This document shows, in pieces, positions 17,694 through 29,883 of a DNA stretch of 64,000 nt (its first letter is position 1; each line of letters begins with the position of its first letter). Source of the DNA: Sthenelais limicola (taxonomy: Eukaryota > Annelida > Polychaeta > Phyllodocida > Sigalionidae); contig OW804095.1 of NCBI GenBank assembly GCA_942159475.1, forward strand, positions 88,735,740 to 88,799,739, written 5' to 3'. A program made the translations under genes and the position numbers. The notes beneath the pieces were generated by a model, which saw only the letters and a list, made by a program, of their open reading frames with translations, searched no databases and was not told the DNA's origin.

Positions 17694-19186
17694 CTAACAG
17701 CTCAATACATTTCCCTTGTTTTGGACTGTCCCCCTTTAGTCTCGAGTTGTTGTGATTTGGGGGTATACTGGGTGAGCGCGGAATACGTGTTCGTTCCGGC
17801 CTGTTGACCATGGTGCGTGTTTAGTACCGTGAATGAGCGTGGGTAATAATTATTCATCATTGATATGGTAAAGTTAATCGTAACTATGTAACATATACTT
17901 AAAATACAATGATTTGCACAAGTCTCATTTGCACAAGTTCTCATTTCAAATCCTTAGTTGTTATCTAAAATTAATTTAATCAAATCTCTGTGACTCTGAG
18001 ACAATGATATATATATTTATCATATTATGAATAAGAAATCAAGATATGAATAGACTGATTTAATCAAATTAGCTACAATTTGAATAAATCAAATGGCATA
18101 TTTACGGTATGTATTTCTATATGAGTGCAGGGGCCGGGGGTCTATAGATGTCGACCCCCAGTTCACTGACTGCTAGCTACCCACAACACAACCAGATATG
18201 TTTTTCTCTCTTTGGAAGTGGCTATTCCCCTCTCTTTTGAATATTTTTTCTATTCCGTCCCTGAACGTTTACTCCATTGTTGTCCGCTTGCCATACCCCT
18301 AATGATTTGGCAATATTCTCTAAAAATCTTGAGAAATTCGAGTTTTAAGAGCAGAACACACAAGCAAAACCTATGAACCTAATGGTAGCCCTATGTAAAC
18401 TGGACGCGCTCCCCGCACACAGATGCTCACGTCCCTGACCAAATCCAGATGTGGACTCCAGTGGGCAATAGGCCTTGTTTATGAACCAGAGAAAATCGCG
18501 TTCATTGTTAAAAATGAGCATTTGTTGCTGATTCACTTTTTAGAAATTCAACCTTATAGTTCCAAGTTCCTATAGCCTATTTAATGCAGCATATATTAGC
18601 TGAGATAATTACTTTATAATTACTTCCTTTTAAAAGAATATTTATTTCAACAATTGAAATAAAATGAATGCTCCCACATTTGCAGCTGGGCATTGATAAA
18701 TGACATGTTATCATATGAATTGATATATTTTGTATTTCAAAAATAAACATTGTACAAGTCTAGTGATGTCCCCTTCAGTATGGATGGAAAAGGAGTGTAC
18801 TAGAGGTGAAATAGTGGTAAAAGATAACCCGATCTGAGAATAGGGGTCCCTGCAGCAGGACATAGCTTTCATGTAGGGGAAATAGGACACACCATAGAAG
18901 AAATAGGAAAAAGGTGCAGGGATATACTTTTCTGTGGATATCTCATTCACGTTTTTAAATTCAGGTTCTAACCAAATCAATAGGCCATGTACGGAGGAGC
19001 TCGCCACTCCTCTCCACCTACGGAACCAGCTTGCATCATGCCCAGTGACTTAGTGTACATGTATTTAGTCCATTTTGGGTAAGATTTCGCGTGCACTTAT
19101 TATACTACAGACCGCGTTGGTCTAGTGGCGCCACCACGGTGTTCCATCACGGACTAAAATCAATATACAACTCGGATTTAGCGTTC
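17694..19186. other. No gene recognised
   Basis: AT-rich sequence. A diverged copy of the TTTAGTCTCGAGTTGTTG segment occurs near 17736. A tRNA A-box-like TTGGTCTAGTGGCG lies near 19118, but no B box follows at the right distance. No coding signal. Confidence 0.4.
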
Positions 19187-19257
19187 GAACTGTCTGTACT
19201 CCCATAGACGTCCCTCGGCCTTCGGCCTTGGGACGTCTATGGGAGTACAGACAGTTC
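19187..19257. repeat. Hairpin with TCGGCCTTCGGCCTT loop
   Basis: Arms 19187-19214 and 19230-19257 pair perfectly over 28 bp. The 15-nt loop is TCGGCCTTCGGCCTT, close to the loops at 17503 and 17631, again with unrelated arms. Confidence 0.95.
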
Positions 19258-21706
19258 TCACGCTAAAATCCTCGTTGTCTATTGCTAGACAGACTCAACA
19301 TAGACGCCCTATGTGCCACGCCCACCCCAGCAGTATACCAGCAATACTACAGCCAGGAGCCAAGAAACTAACAGCTCCCGCGAGCCAAAACGCACGGGTC
19401 ATAATCCATTGCAGCGAAGCACCAGTGAGTGAACCATGTTCAAAAGCAATCAAGTTTTTAGTGACGACAAACTTTAAAACCACCATCCCGACGGGCAAAT
19501 GGGCGCGTTTCTACGCGATTTTTAATGCGCAATCATCTCGCCATGGTTCCGTGATGAGAGTGGACGCTTTTCACGCAATAATTATTGCGCTAAATAGCGA
19601 GATGGTCAAGCTAAGGGTATAACGCAATATTAGTGCAAAAATCAGCAAATTCTTATGGCATTTTGAGCGTAATATTTTATGCACAATTTTCAGCTTACTG
19701 TATTGTTTTTATTTCCACAATGATATCATTTGAAATTACTCATAATTAATTCTCCATGGTAGTACATCAATTATTTAATCATGATTTCAACCCAGTTAGG
19801 CATCTGCGTTACAGGGAAGGGTTATTCCAGTTCTACTTGGAAACAGAGTGTCCCAGCCTACTTCAGATAATGAACTATGCAATGATGGGGGGTATTTTGA
19901 TCAAAACCTTTTTCCACATCAAACAACTAAATTAAATAAATAAACTATTGAGGTATGCCACTTATAAGATACCTATGTACATGATGTGGAATATCTATAG
20001 TGTTATAAATGCCACACAAGTGTATTAGCGGCACTTTCATTGTAAAAGAAATTATAAATGCAGCCCCATTTACCAGTTGCGCCACCTGCTGACAATGAAA
20101 TAATGAGTATTTAGACGCAATTTTTAATGCGCATTACATCCGCAATTTAGATCACACACAAAAATATGTGTATAGTGTAGTCAGGGGTTGACAAAATTAT
20201 GGAACTTCTTTGAAGAGAGTATACCAAGCCCATATGATGGAATTTGGAGTCCCCCCGCACCCCGGGTTTCCCCCAAAAACATTTTGAAAACAATCTTGTA
20301 CATTTGAGACGAATAGATAAAATTATGAATGTAAAATGTATATGCTAAATGAACATCAAGTAATAACATGTATCTAAACACCACTGGGCCAGATAAAACA
20401 TTCCAGCCGCCCTTATAGACTGGGACACTATGTAAGGTCCATAAACACTATCTTTCAAGGCATCCCAGATATCTTTTTATTTTCCCTACACAGGTTCAGT
20501 AATTGTATTTATGATATCAGAGCTTACAAACATTTTTAGCTCTAAAATTATAAGCACCATTACTAAGTATTAAGTACTGAGAATAAATTGTAGACAACCA
20601 TATTTTAAAAAGTGTCCATGCCATGATATCTATGACCTATAGTCTAGTTAGTCACCGAGGAGACCGGCCTACTTGGGTTACCTCCCGGCTATGGAGAGGG
20701 GAGGACCGAAGATTTCCCAGCGTCCCAACACCCTCTAAATCTTCCATTAGAGAAACAAGATGGAAATTCAACCAGGTAAAGACCTGGACTTTGATGGAGG
20801 AAGGCCTGCCGCCTATGACCCATTCCAGTCGGGGCCAGGGTGACCAAATGCGTCGGAACATACTCCATGTTTCTGACCATTCTGGGCAGATATTCAACAA
20901 TGCTAAAATACATTATGTATTATAATATAAAAGTGAAAATATGGGGTTTAATGGAGAAGAAAAGTTGTAAATTTTCCCTAGCATTTATAGGGGTTTCTTT
21001 TACTTGGTGTCAGAGAGTGAGTATATGTGTGTCAGAGAATGGAGATGTGCGACAGTATGTGTGAATGCTAGGTGAGTAATCAGTGCCAGGTATTTGGTCC
21101 TGTTGTGGCTTCATTATGATGAGTATTTAGGCGTGATTTTGACTGCGCATTATATGCGCAATTGAGATCACACCTATAGGCCTATTATTGACTTTTGAAG
21201 AATACATGTATTTGTAGATAAAATTGGTTGAATAACACATGTTTAATACGAAAATAAATGAACATGAATGAGAACTTGATCTAACACAAGTGTGAGACCA
21301 CCAACAACATGGGAGGAAATAGACGCAATGGATTTCACATAATGATGGCTAATGGGATGTCCATTTCAATGTAATTCAAAGCTATAAGTATCACACTTCA
21401 CTTGTTTGCGGCCAATCACAAAATGATCACAGTGCTATCACACTCAATTGCACTGAGTGCCCGTCGGGATGTTATAGAACTATGTACATGCTGCAACCAA
21501 GAACTTTCTTACTTTGGCTTCATCATTTAAAGCCAGTGATACGTATTTAGATAGATTAATTTAAAAAACCCAATGCTTTATCCACAATATGAATGTTTTC
21601 AAGCGTTGCCCACTACATAATAAAAGCAACTTTCTCAAAAAATCCGGATAATATAGCATCTTTTAAGACATTTAAATTATCATAATGTATGCCTTTACTA
21701 GATAGA
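19258..21706. other. Repeat remnants, no confident gene
   Basis: A 55-bp segment (GAGTATTTAGACGCAATTTTTAATGCGCA..., 20104-20156) recurs diverged at 21118-21172. CATCCCGACGGGCA at 19485-19498 has its exact inverse at 21458-21471, so the interval could be a transposon remnant, though no target duplication is visible. A GC-richer patch at 20650-20900 gives open frames on both strands without a known domain. No gene is called. Confidence 0.4.
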
Positions 21707-22320
21707 ACATCCATATACTGGGTATAAATATTTTCTACTAAGTTAAACCAACTTGCTATTCTAAAGACCTGTAACCTATCCCTGCCTTCTCTTACAATAT
21801 TCATTTGATTCAAAACGTATCAATGGGAAGGAGTATCTGAAACACATGGAATAAATTTATGACCTCCCCCCACCTATAGGGCCCTTGAACCTCATACAGC
21901 AGTCCTTCAATAAATGAGAATGTAGGCTTAAATTACATGTGTGCATTATCCCCTTTTTAAAAATCCCTTCATTACCATATATAATTATATGCTTCCGGAA
22001 TTACATTAAAATGTACATCCATATACTGGGTATAAATATTTTCTACTAAGTTAAACCAACTTGCTATTCTAAAGACCTGTAACCTATCCCTGCCTTCTCT
22101 TACAATATTCATTTGATTCAAAACGTATCAATGGGAAGGAGTATCTGAAACACATGGAATAAATTTATGACCTCCCCCCACCTATAGGGCCCTTGAACCT
22201 CATACAGCAGTCCTTCAATAAATGAGAATGTAGGCTTAAATTACATGTGTGCATTATCCCCTTTTTAAAAATCCCTTCATTACCATATATAATTATATGC
22301 TTCCGGAATTACATTAAAAT
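21707..22320 (+). repeat. Perfect tandem duplication of 306 bp
   Basis: Segment 21707-22012 is repeated at 22015-22320 with a two-base junction and no difference that I can see. It is either a very recent duplication or an assembly artefact. A minus-strand frame of 66 codons (21613-21813) runs into the first copy; no family is recognised. Confidence 0.92.
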
Positions 22321-23514
22321 TTACCTTAAATAGCTCTTTCCAACTTATTACTAGTTATATATGGCTTCCTTCGATATCATTATTGTATTTTATTTCCGCC
22401 ATAATTGTGTAATTAATGTACCTCGAATGTTTATTGATGTTAGTAGATGTAGAGGGTTTTGTTGGAAGAACTGTCTATGACAGAAACAAGAGACCCATTT
22501 CCACCTAGATACTACTGTTATTACTATTATTCATGTGTACAAAAGTGGAAATATGTACAAGGACATGTACACATTATGGAGTGGTATATGGGTAGGAAAA
22601 TGGGCTTCAAATATTGGTTCATATCAACATTGATTGGTTCAACTATTTCGATTGTCTTTATACAAGTTCGCAAAGCTGCTTTATTAATACAATATAGGAC
22701 TCGAATATGTCACAAAAGCATGTCTAAGAGTTAACTTAGAATCATGAAAGTTCAGGTAGAAGTGCCTTATAAATGATCTGACGTGAGTGAAGTATGGTAT
22801 CGCCGTATGGTAATGTCATGACCTGCCTGTGAGTCTTGAAAAAAAAATCGATACCCTGGCCTGTAACTAAATATAGATGTACATGTAATGCAATGCCAAT
22901 AATTTCCCAGCTTGGCTTCACGTGCAATTATCCAACAAGTTGTTGGTTCAATGATTGTCCGCTCATGCCATATTTTCCAGGTACAGACAACACATGTGGT
23001 CTTACATCAAATGGCATATGTTTTAGTGTTTGTGGTAATCAAACAGTAACACGTGATTGTTCGCTCTCAGGGAGTATTAAAAGCGAGCATGCTCCCATAT
23101 GCACGGCCGTTGCATAAGATATTCACCTCGTTATACTTGCTTAATATTGTTGCAGTTAAAATACTGCATATAACTACTGTATTATCGCCATACATGGGCA
23201 TGAGCACGTTCAATAGATAACAACAACAATAAATCAAATATCAAAATACAAATGACCTGTGTAAATTCGTTTAATTAAGTGGAATTTTCACTGTCCGGAT
23301 AAAAGCGGAGAACAATTACTCTTGGCAGAATATTGACAAATTCAGTCCTATATGAGTAAATTATTTTGGTAAGATCCTTTTTGATGTAATAACCGAAAAT
23401 GCATGCAGCTTTAAAACGATTGTCTTTTTGACATTGTTCAACCTGAGTGGGTCAATATAATATATACGTTGCCATTGTTACAAATTCTGCTATCAATGCT
23501 CGAAGAAACAAGTA
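22321..23514. other. No gene recognised
   Basis: A frame at 22836-23117 is cysteine-rich (93 codons) but starts in an A-run, has no domain I recognise and is within chance length. Otherwise nothing notable. Confidence 0.35.
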
Positions 23515-24205
23515 TTCAGTTAGGTAAGTATTAAGTTAAGTAATGATATAATCAACTATTTATCTATTTAACTTTACAATTAGTGTCAATTTAATGTACA
23601 TACCTGCGTTTCCAAAGGAAACAATCTCTCTGGATCAAATACTTGTGTCCGATGTCAACTTATAGTTACTGCAATTTAATCATGCTTAGACTGAACAATT
23701 GTTTGAATGTATTATTTTTTTTTAAAAGTGTTGCCTTGCTATAGATCTTCTAGTATTCAGTACAGAGGTAACTTAAACACTAATTTAATGACAGAACACT
23801 TTATTTCTAAGCCAGATTGCTACTGCTATAGCAAGAGTCAGAGAGAGGAAGAGAGATTGGGGTAATGGGTGAAAGGCAAGGGAGGGATAGAGCTACAATG
23901 TCAGTGTGCACCCAACCATGACTGGGTAAGGGTGAGGGTTATTACGTAATAACTAGAGGGGGGCAATATGGTGCATGGAGCATATGTCAGAGTGGAGTGG
24001 AGTATGGTGGAGGTGAGAAATGGGCCGTAAATGGGCGGAGCAGAAATGTATGACTGATCAAGTGGAATAGATAGGGCAGGCAATATGATGTCATATCTGA
24101 GCTTACACACAGCTCACAAACATTATCAGATTATCAGATATCAGTGATTGGCACTTCTGACAGTGAAGCAATTGTCTCTCAGGCTCTATCCTGAGAGACA
24201 AAAAG
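23515..24205 (+). mobile_element. Three-copy dispersed element, copy B (short)
   Basis: One ~107-bp unit (about 23550-23660, core GCGTTTCCAAAGGAAACAA) is followed after only about 150 bp by the purine-rich tract (23820-23960) and a hairpin with GTCTCTCAGG arms (24174-24183 and 24190-24199). It keeps the same order as the copies at 15.5 and 40.1 kb but lacks their long variable middle and minisatellite. Confidence 0.6.
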
Positions 24206-25334
24206 TCCATCATGGAAACCCTTCACGGAGAAAAGCAAGTGGATGGAATTCCTGCATCACCCTTCTTGGAATCAAGAAATTTTAAATCCTCTCACTCAGA
24301 CCCTTTGCCCTTTGGTTGTTTGATCCTTTGACCAAAGCAGTTCCGCCAGGCGATCTCAGTGCCCAGCAACCATTTGACACTGATCATTTTAGTTCAGGAG
24401 CATTCACTGAATTTGCCATTCACAGTGGTGGAGTGGGTGTGAATCTATTCCACTGGACAGCAAAAGAACATATATATTTATATCATATGAAAGTAACAGA
24501 AAACAAAAGCTCTATCGATGCAACGTTACCCATTTGATTGTGTTTATTCGGCAAAAGCTAATCCTGATTGGGACATTAACACTCTTTTTAACAAAATAGT
24601 ATTATCAAAATGACATAGTAATCAGTCAGTCTAATCCTTAAGGGAAATACAAAAATACATCAATACAGAAAAGTTAAAAAGATTCCATTACACTCTATAC
24701 CTAAGATAATAGTATTTCAGACTTCCAAGAATGCTAGATACATACGTGACATACTTGCCATTCTACCATGGTTGAATAATTTATACTCTCATTAAAATAT
24801 TATGATTCCAAATATCATATTCACGTATGGTAATTATGACCGAGCGATTGTCGGGGCGATATCCGTGGGACATGATGCAAGTCACAATTGACAAACAGCT
24901 GTCATAGCTGGCATGTATTATTACACGCACATAAACATATATATGTAATAGGAAAACAATGTGACATAAGGCTATGTTCGATTTAAAGGATATGTTCGAT
25001 TTAAATTATGTCGGATTTTGTTATGTCTTGTTCACTTATATTTTCTTTTAATTTCTCTCATCTGGTTATAACCTTTGCTACATTTCTTACAACTTAGTAT
25101 CTTAAATCTAACAGCAATGATTTTGATAATTTACTAACTCTATAATATCATATATTATAATCCTGATAATATCAATTTCAACGTCATAATGGCATTACTC
25201 ATGATTACATGGATTAATATAGTTAGTACTAATTTGTTTGGAGTGAATGCTTGTTAGAACTTTAAGGTTCAATGTACAGGTTAATGTATCGAAAATAGGA
25301 AAAAATAGGTTTTCATAGCTTTTATACTTATTGT
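24206..25334. other. No gene recognised
   Basis: AT-rich sequence, with no repeat shared with the rest of the window that I could see. The 73-codon frame at 24316-24537 is not distinctive. Confidence 0.4.
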
Positions 25335-25975
25335 ATAGGCCATCATATGCTAGAACGTGTTGAAAAGGTGGAAATCGATAGAAAATTGAACTTCAAACCT
25401 TTCCTAGAAAAAAATATTCATACTATTAGGGCAAAAATCAAAGCCATGTCCAAACGTTACAGAATGTGTGATAAAGAAACATTACTATTGATTTACAAAA
25501 CTACTGTATTACCTCACATTGATTACAGGGACATTTTTTACCAGCCTCCCCCCCCCCCCCCCCTCCCGTCGAAAAGTATCTCGATAGGCTACAATCTCGA
25601 CAAAATGCTGCTATAAACATTTCCCTTAAACTAAGTTCTAAGGAAGTTTCATGTTTCATTCGATGGTTAACATCCCTGTTAACAAGAACACAAAGCCATA
25701 TGCTAGAGTTAGCCTTTAGAAGAAATCTAAATGCTCACAATTATAGACAATAGGAAAATAATTTTTAGAGGTCTTAGTAGAGTTAAGAAATTAGGTGTAC
25801 CACAACCTAATAATGAAACATTAAAAAAATTGTATATTTATAGACTGGCTCTGTCATGGAATGGCCAGAGGGATCAAAACTAGAAATGAATTTAGGACAT
25901 ATCTCAAGAATGCCTACCCTCAGGAATTAGGCCAATATTTAGGGGAGGAAAAAATATGGAAATTCCCCAAAATGA
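25335..25975 (+). pseudogene. LINE reverse transcriptase relic (C-terminal part)
   Basis: Broken plus-strand frames spell the end of a non-LTR retrotransposon reverse transcriptase: IDRKLNFKPFLEK, then ETLLLIYKTTVLPHIDY, then in another frame YLDRLQSRQNAAINISL and LELAFRRNLNA, and finally RNEFRTYLKNAYPQEL. This order matches the thumb and tail region of Jockey/CR1-like LINEs. A 16-base C-run (25548-25563) interrupts the frame. Catalytic RT motifs are not present, so it is a 5'-truncated dead copy. Confidence 0.75.
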
Positions 25976-26540
25976 ATAATGAAATATATATATCTTTCCT
26001 TGAAAATTGATGGAAAAGATGACTATCCGGGTTAAAGGGAGGCGGGAAGTAGGCCTATACAGGCATGTAAGATCTGTGAAGCATAATATCAACCTATTCG
26101 ATACAAAATAATAGGGAGGGGAAGTTGATTATCTGGTGGAATATCATCTTATAAATGAGAAATCTGTTTATTGTCAAGTTGTTCTTGTTTATATTGTATT
26201 ACTGATTAGCCAAACATCTTTAATTCTCACAGTAAAGAGGGAAAAGTGAAAATTGAAGTTAGCTCTCTTCCAGTATTGGGAGAGAAAACGGTTCTATACA
26301 TATGAAAATACCTGATGTTTGAAAATGAGAATATGTTTGTTGTAAATGAGAAGATGAAAAATGTTGAAAGTTTTATCGCATCCAGTATAGGGAGAGAAAA
26401 ATCGTGTGATACATTTAAAATACTGATCATAATGTTTTAAAATGAGAATTCATATGTCTGTTGGAGAACAAATAACTATATGGAGGTTGACTCTATTTTG
26501 TTACCATAATAGTCCAGAAAATATAGAAATGAACTATCAA
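25976..26540. other. Near-duplicate AT-rich segments
   Basis: No gene. Two diverged segments built around GGGAGAGAAAA.CG followed by ATACATTTAAAATACTGAT-like sequence occur at about 26275-26320 and 26390-26440. Confidence 0.4.
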
Positions 26541-26606
26541 ACAGTCGACCTACAGTCGACCTACAATCGACCTACAGTCGACCTACAATCGACCTACAGT
26601 CGACCT
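26541..26606 (+). repeat. 11-bp minisatellite, six copies
   Basis: Six tandem copies of ACAGTCGACCT with occasional G to A changes (ACAATCGACCT). A different 14-bp array begins two bases later. Confidence 0.9.
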
Positions 26607-26608
26607 AC

Positions 26609-26690
26609 ATTTAAGTCCAACAGTTTTAGTCCAAAGTTTTAGTCCAACATTTTAGTCCAACATTTTAGTCCAACATTTTAGTCCAATATA
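26609..26690 (+). repeat. 14-bp minisatellite, five to six copies
   Basis: Tandem copies of CATTTTAGTCCAAC; the first copies are diverged (AAGTCCAACAGTTTTAGTCC). It directly follows the 11-bp array. Confidence 0.88.
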
Positions 26691-27039
26691 TTATATATGT
26701 TAAGCAAATTAAGTTACTAATTCCAAGCTTCAGCTGTCCTCTACTATGGCTGCCACTCAAAATGTCCCATTCAAATCGTCAGTCCAAGATATTTTTTAAT
26801 CTTTCAGTCAAATCTTTGTATAAAATGATATCCATGTTCTAACCTTGGTCGTTGATGAAGAATAAACCAATGACAAACTATTTAAATAAGGTGTAAGCCA
26901 TACTTTCCAGTCTATCACCTTGCGAAAAAGGCCGGCTCCCATTACACATACTTCCAGCGGAGACGTCCGCTTCCATAATGTGCAAATGAGAGCTTTGTTG
27001 GACTTGGCATTTCCGCATGTTCCCGCCTTCTCCCTCCAC
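26691..27039. other. No gene recognised
   Basis: AT-rich flank of the minisatellites, with no coding signal. Confidence 0.35.
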
Positions 27040-27054
27040 CTCTCCCTCTCTCTG

Positions 27055-27099
<45 letters not shown>

Positions 27100-27101
27100 T
27101 G
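27040..27101 (+). repeat. (CT)n microsatellite
   Basis: CT-rich tract with TCTGTC interruptions that ends in a pure CT run. It explains the Ser/Leu-rich and Arg/Glu-rich frames on the two strands. Confidence 0.9.
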
Positions 27102-29381
27102 GGAAATGTGTTCAGGTATTTATATCCATTTATTGTTTTATCATTATATGTACCATGCATGCGCTCTTTTTTGTCACTCTATGGAGTTCAAACTTGTAAT
27201 AATAACAATAGTAACAGTACGATTCTATGAGTCAAAGGCCATCATCATAAGAAATGCGTACTTGTACTTGCACTGTAAGATGGTCGTTAGCTATTCTTTC
27301 TTGCATTGGTGGGACATTTCCACTGTATATAGGAATTTTTGTAAAATATAGATGTGTATAGCAAATCCGTTCTCTAAATGCCCTTACCAGTTGATAAGCA
27401 AGGTAAACAGCTAATGAGAGAATATCATTATAAGAATTATCTAATGATACAGTCACCTAACTGGCATTCTGCTTCAATCATATAATGATCGCAATGTACC
27501 ACACATAGACTTTACTGTATTTATTCTCTTGATTCTTGAGGATTTTGGCCTGGCCGGAGCGTCAGCTGTTTCGTTCCACTGCAGCCCTAAACATGGACCA
27601 TGTCAATAACCTGTAAGTGTTCCTTCTTGCCCTTGCAAACAAGAATAAGAACATCGGCTGAACCCTTTATTACTAGATTAAACCCGAGGTACAAATCCCT
27701 TCAGCAAGCCCGCCACTAGACCCAATGTTTGCTTTAAGACATTGTACACATCACCATTACTAAAACTCCAAGTGGCTTCGCTTTTCAGCATAAGAAATCG
27801 ATTTAATTGTGTGCCTCCAGTTATTTAGCATGTTTATTTGCGTATTCATGCACAGACGGGTATGGGAGTCTCTGTATACAAATATACATAGGAATTAACA
27901 TAGACTGAAGTGAACGGCTTTGGTAGGATCTTCGGGGGGGGGGGGGGGGGGGGGCTGGGGAGCTTGAGCATCAGTCAAACCAGAACGTACGTGTAGTTGG
28001 GTCCTTGATTAACAGTGTAATCCCTTACCTCTTACTGATACAGCTACCGTATCGCATTCACTCTAACTAATTCTTAGTTTATTCATATGTCTAAGGGATT
28101 TATCCCCAGGACCATAAATTGTTTGGGAAACCCTCTTGAATCCCTTAAGGATCAGCAACCGTTGGGAAACGAATGAAGTAGTCGTTTATTTGATATGCAA
28201 TAGCTGGCCTTCTAGTGGGTATGCAAATAAAAGAACAAACACAACAGTGGCGATACTAACTCGCCGTTCAAATTGGTCAATGTTGACCACTGCTGTTAAG
28301 TACTATTTTCCACTTCATTAATGTGCTATGCAATTCTTCGATTTCAATTTCAATCGAGTCCGAAATCCCCCGTAATTTATCAACGATTATATCAATAATT
28401 ATACAAGTAAATATCTTATATAACCTCCATCGGACACCATGCATTTTCTGAGTCTTCGTTAAAGTAAGAGGCTTTTGCAAATATCTGTATCTAAGTAAAC
28501 AAAAAACCCAGATGAAAATGAGGTAAAGAACGAATGCAAAAGCCTATTTTCCCCTAACGTGAGGCCGGATGTGGTAGTGGATACCGGGCTTAACTAAAAA
28601 GAGAACTTTTACGTGAACAACCTAAGGATTGAAACCAACAATTCCCTGAAGAATGTACAATTATCATGAACCTAGGTGGCCCAAAGGCAGCTGGGTAGTA
28701 TTTACTTGACGAGATTGGGAAGGCTCCAGTTATTTAGTTCTTATGTTCATCAAATGCTTTATATTTTGTTTTAAGGAATCATTAATGTACATTGTTTCGG
28801 GGGGGGGGGGGGGGGGTAAATCGCCTTGGGGGAGTTTGGTTTCGGAAATGGTCCATTTGTGTCACTTTTATAGTTATTTCTTTCGGTTTCCATTATAAAA
28901 TCATGGTTATTCTTATTTCAGTTACCCCTCAAACTGCCTGGTTGAAATCAATTTCTTTAAGCATGTTTACACTTGTGAAAATGAGCATTTATCATAGAGG
29001 GTCATTTCCTGTATGGGGACGACTCGCTATAGGAACTGAACTAGAAAACCTGGTAAAACATGATACAACCTAACAATTATCAGATTTCATATACATCTCA
29101 ATAGATAGGCAATATATAATTCTCGCATTCTCGCGATGTTGCATTAAATAATGCATATGTATACACTAGTAATATGGATTAAAGCCATTTAAACATGTCA
29201 TATTTTAAATCATTCACCTATAGAATGAGTCGGACAAGTCACTAAATATTAGTTTAGCCTATATAATAGGATTTACTCTGGCGTTTGTGGAGTTGGTGGA
29301 GGTCGTTTGTTGCCTCACTGCAATATGTTCAATTTGAAACAAGGCCATGCAACATTATCAACACATGCAATGTATAGAGAG
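27102..29381. other. No gene; two long poly-G tracts
   Basis: A run of 21 G at 27934-27954 and one of 18 G at 28799-28816. Both may form G-quadruplexes and may be misassembled in length. No coding signal or shared repeat was recognised. Confidence 0.5.
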
Positions 29382-29514
29382 AATGGGACGAGCCGGCAAT
29401 AATCGAGAATTTATAGGACGAGATTCGTCCACATAAGCACGATGCCGTAGGCAGAGTGCTTATGTGGACGAATCAAGTCCAATAAATTTTCGATTATTGC
29501 TGGCGAGTTCCATT
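29382..29514. repeat. Imperfect 59-bp inverted repeat
   Basis: Arms 29382-29440 and 29456-29514 pair with about eight mismatches, the inner 16 bp (ATTCGTCCACATAAGC) being perfect. The 15-nt spacer GATGCCGTAGGCAGA contains a GCC/GGC mini-stem, as in the other hairpin loops. The mismatch gradient suggests an older insertion. Confidence 0.88.
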
Positions 29515-29837
29515 CTATATTTATTATATGTGCATAAAATTTGATCATATTTCATCAGATATCACTGAAAAAATACTAAAGAAGTCTCAGAGAGCCCTGC
29601 TGACAGCCCCGTTAGTAGGCCTACAATGTTCGGTGCCCACTGTGCGATCATGCAGTTTTTAGACCTACTTATATTGTTGATTTAAAACGTTCATATCGCA
29701 GCCATTTCTTGGCCTACATTAATAAATCTTATATCTTTCAATAGAGAATTTAATGCTCTATCTAATGGTGTGGGTTTTATTATGTATTTCTATAATTAAA
29801 GTACCAGAATCACGGGTGGTACCGATTGCGGGGGTTT
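29515..29837. other. No gene recognised
   Basis: AT-rich gap between two hairpins; nothing notable seen. Confidence 0.4.
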
Positions 29838-29883
29838 GTTTACATGCTTCGCGGAGAGCCAAAGCTCCGCGAAGCATATAAAC
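29838..29883. repeat. 19-bp hairpin
   Basis: Arms 29838-29856 and 29865-29883 (GTTTACATGCTTCGCGGAG) pair with one mismatch around an 8-nt spacer AGCCAAAG. Confidence 0.85.

Noticed and set aside
19115..19160. Possible tRNA gene or SINE head (TTGGTCTAGTGG)
   Set aside because: An A-box-like stretch is present, but no B box at proper spacing and no cloverleaf.
22836..23117. Cysteine-rich 93-codon frame, possible secreted peptide
   Set aside because: It starts in an A-run, has no signal peptide and no recognisable cysteine spacing, and its length is within chance.
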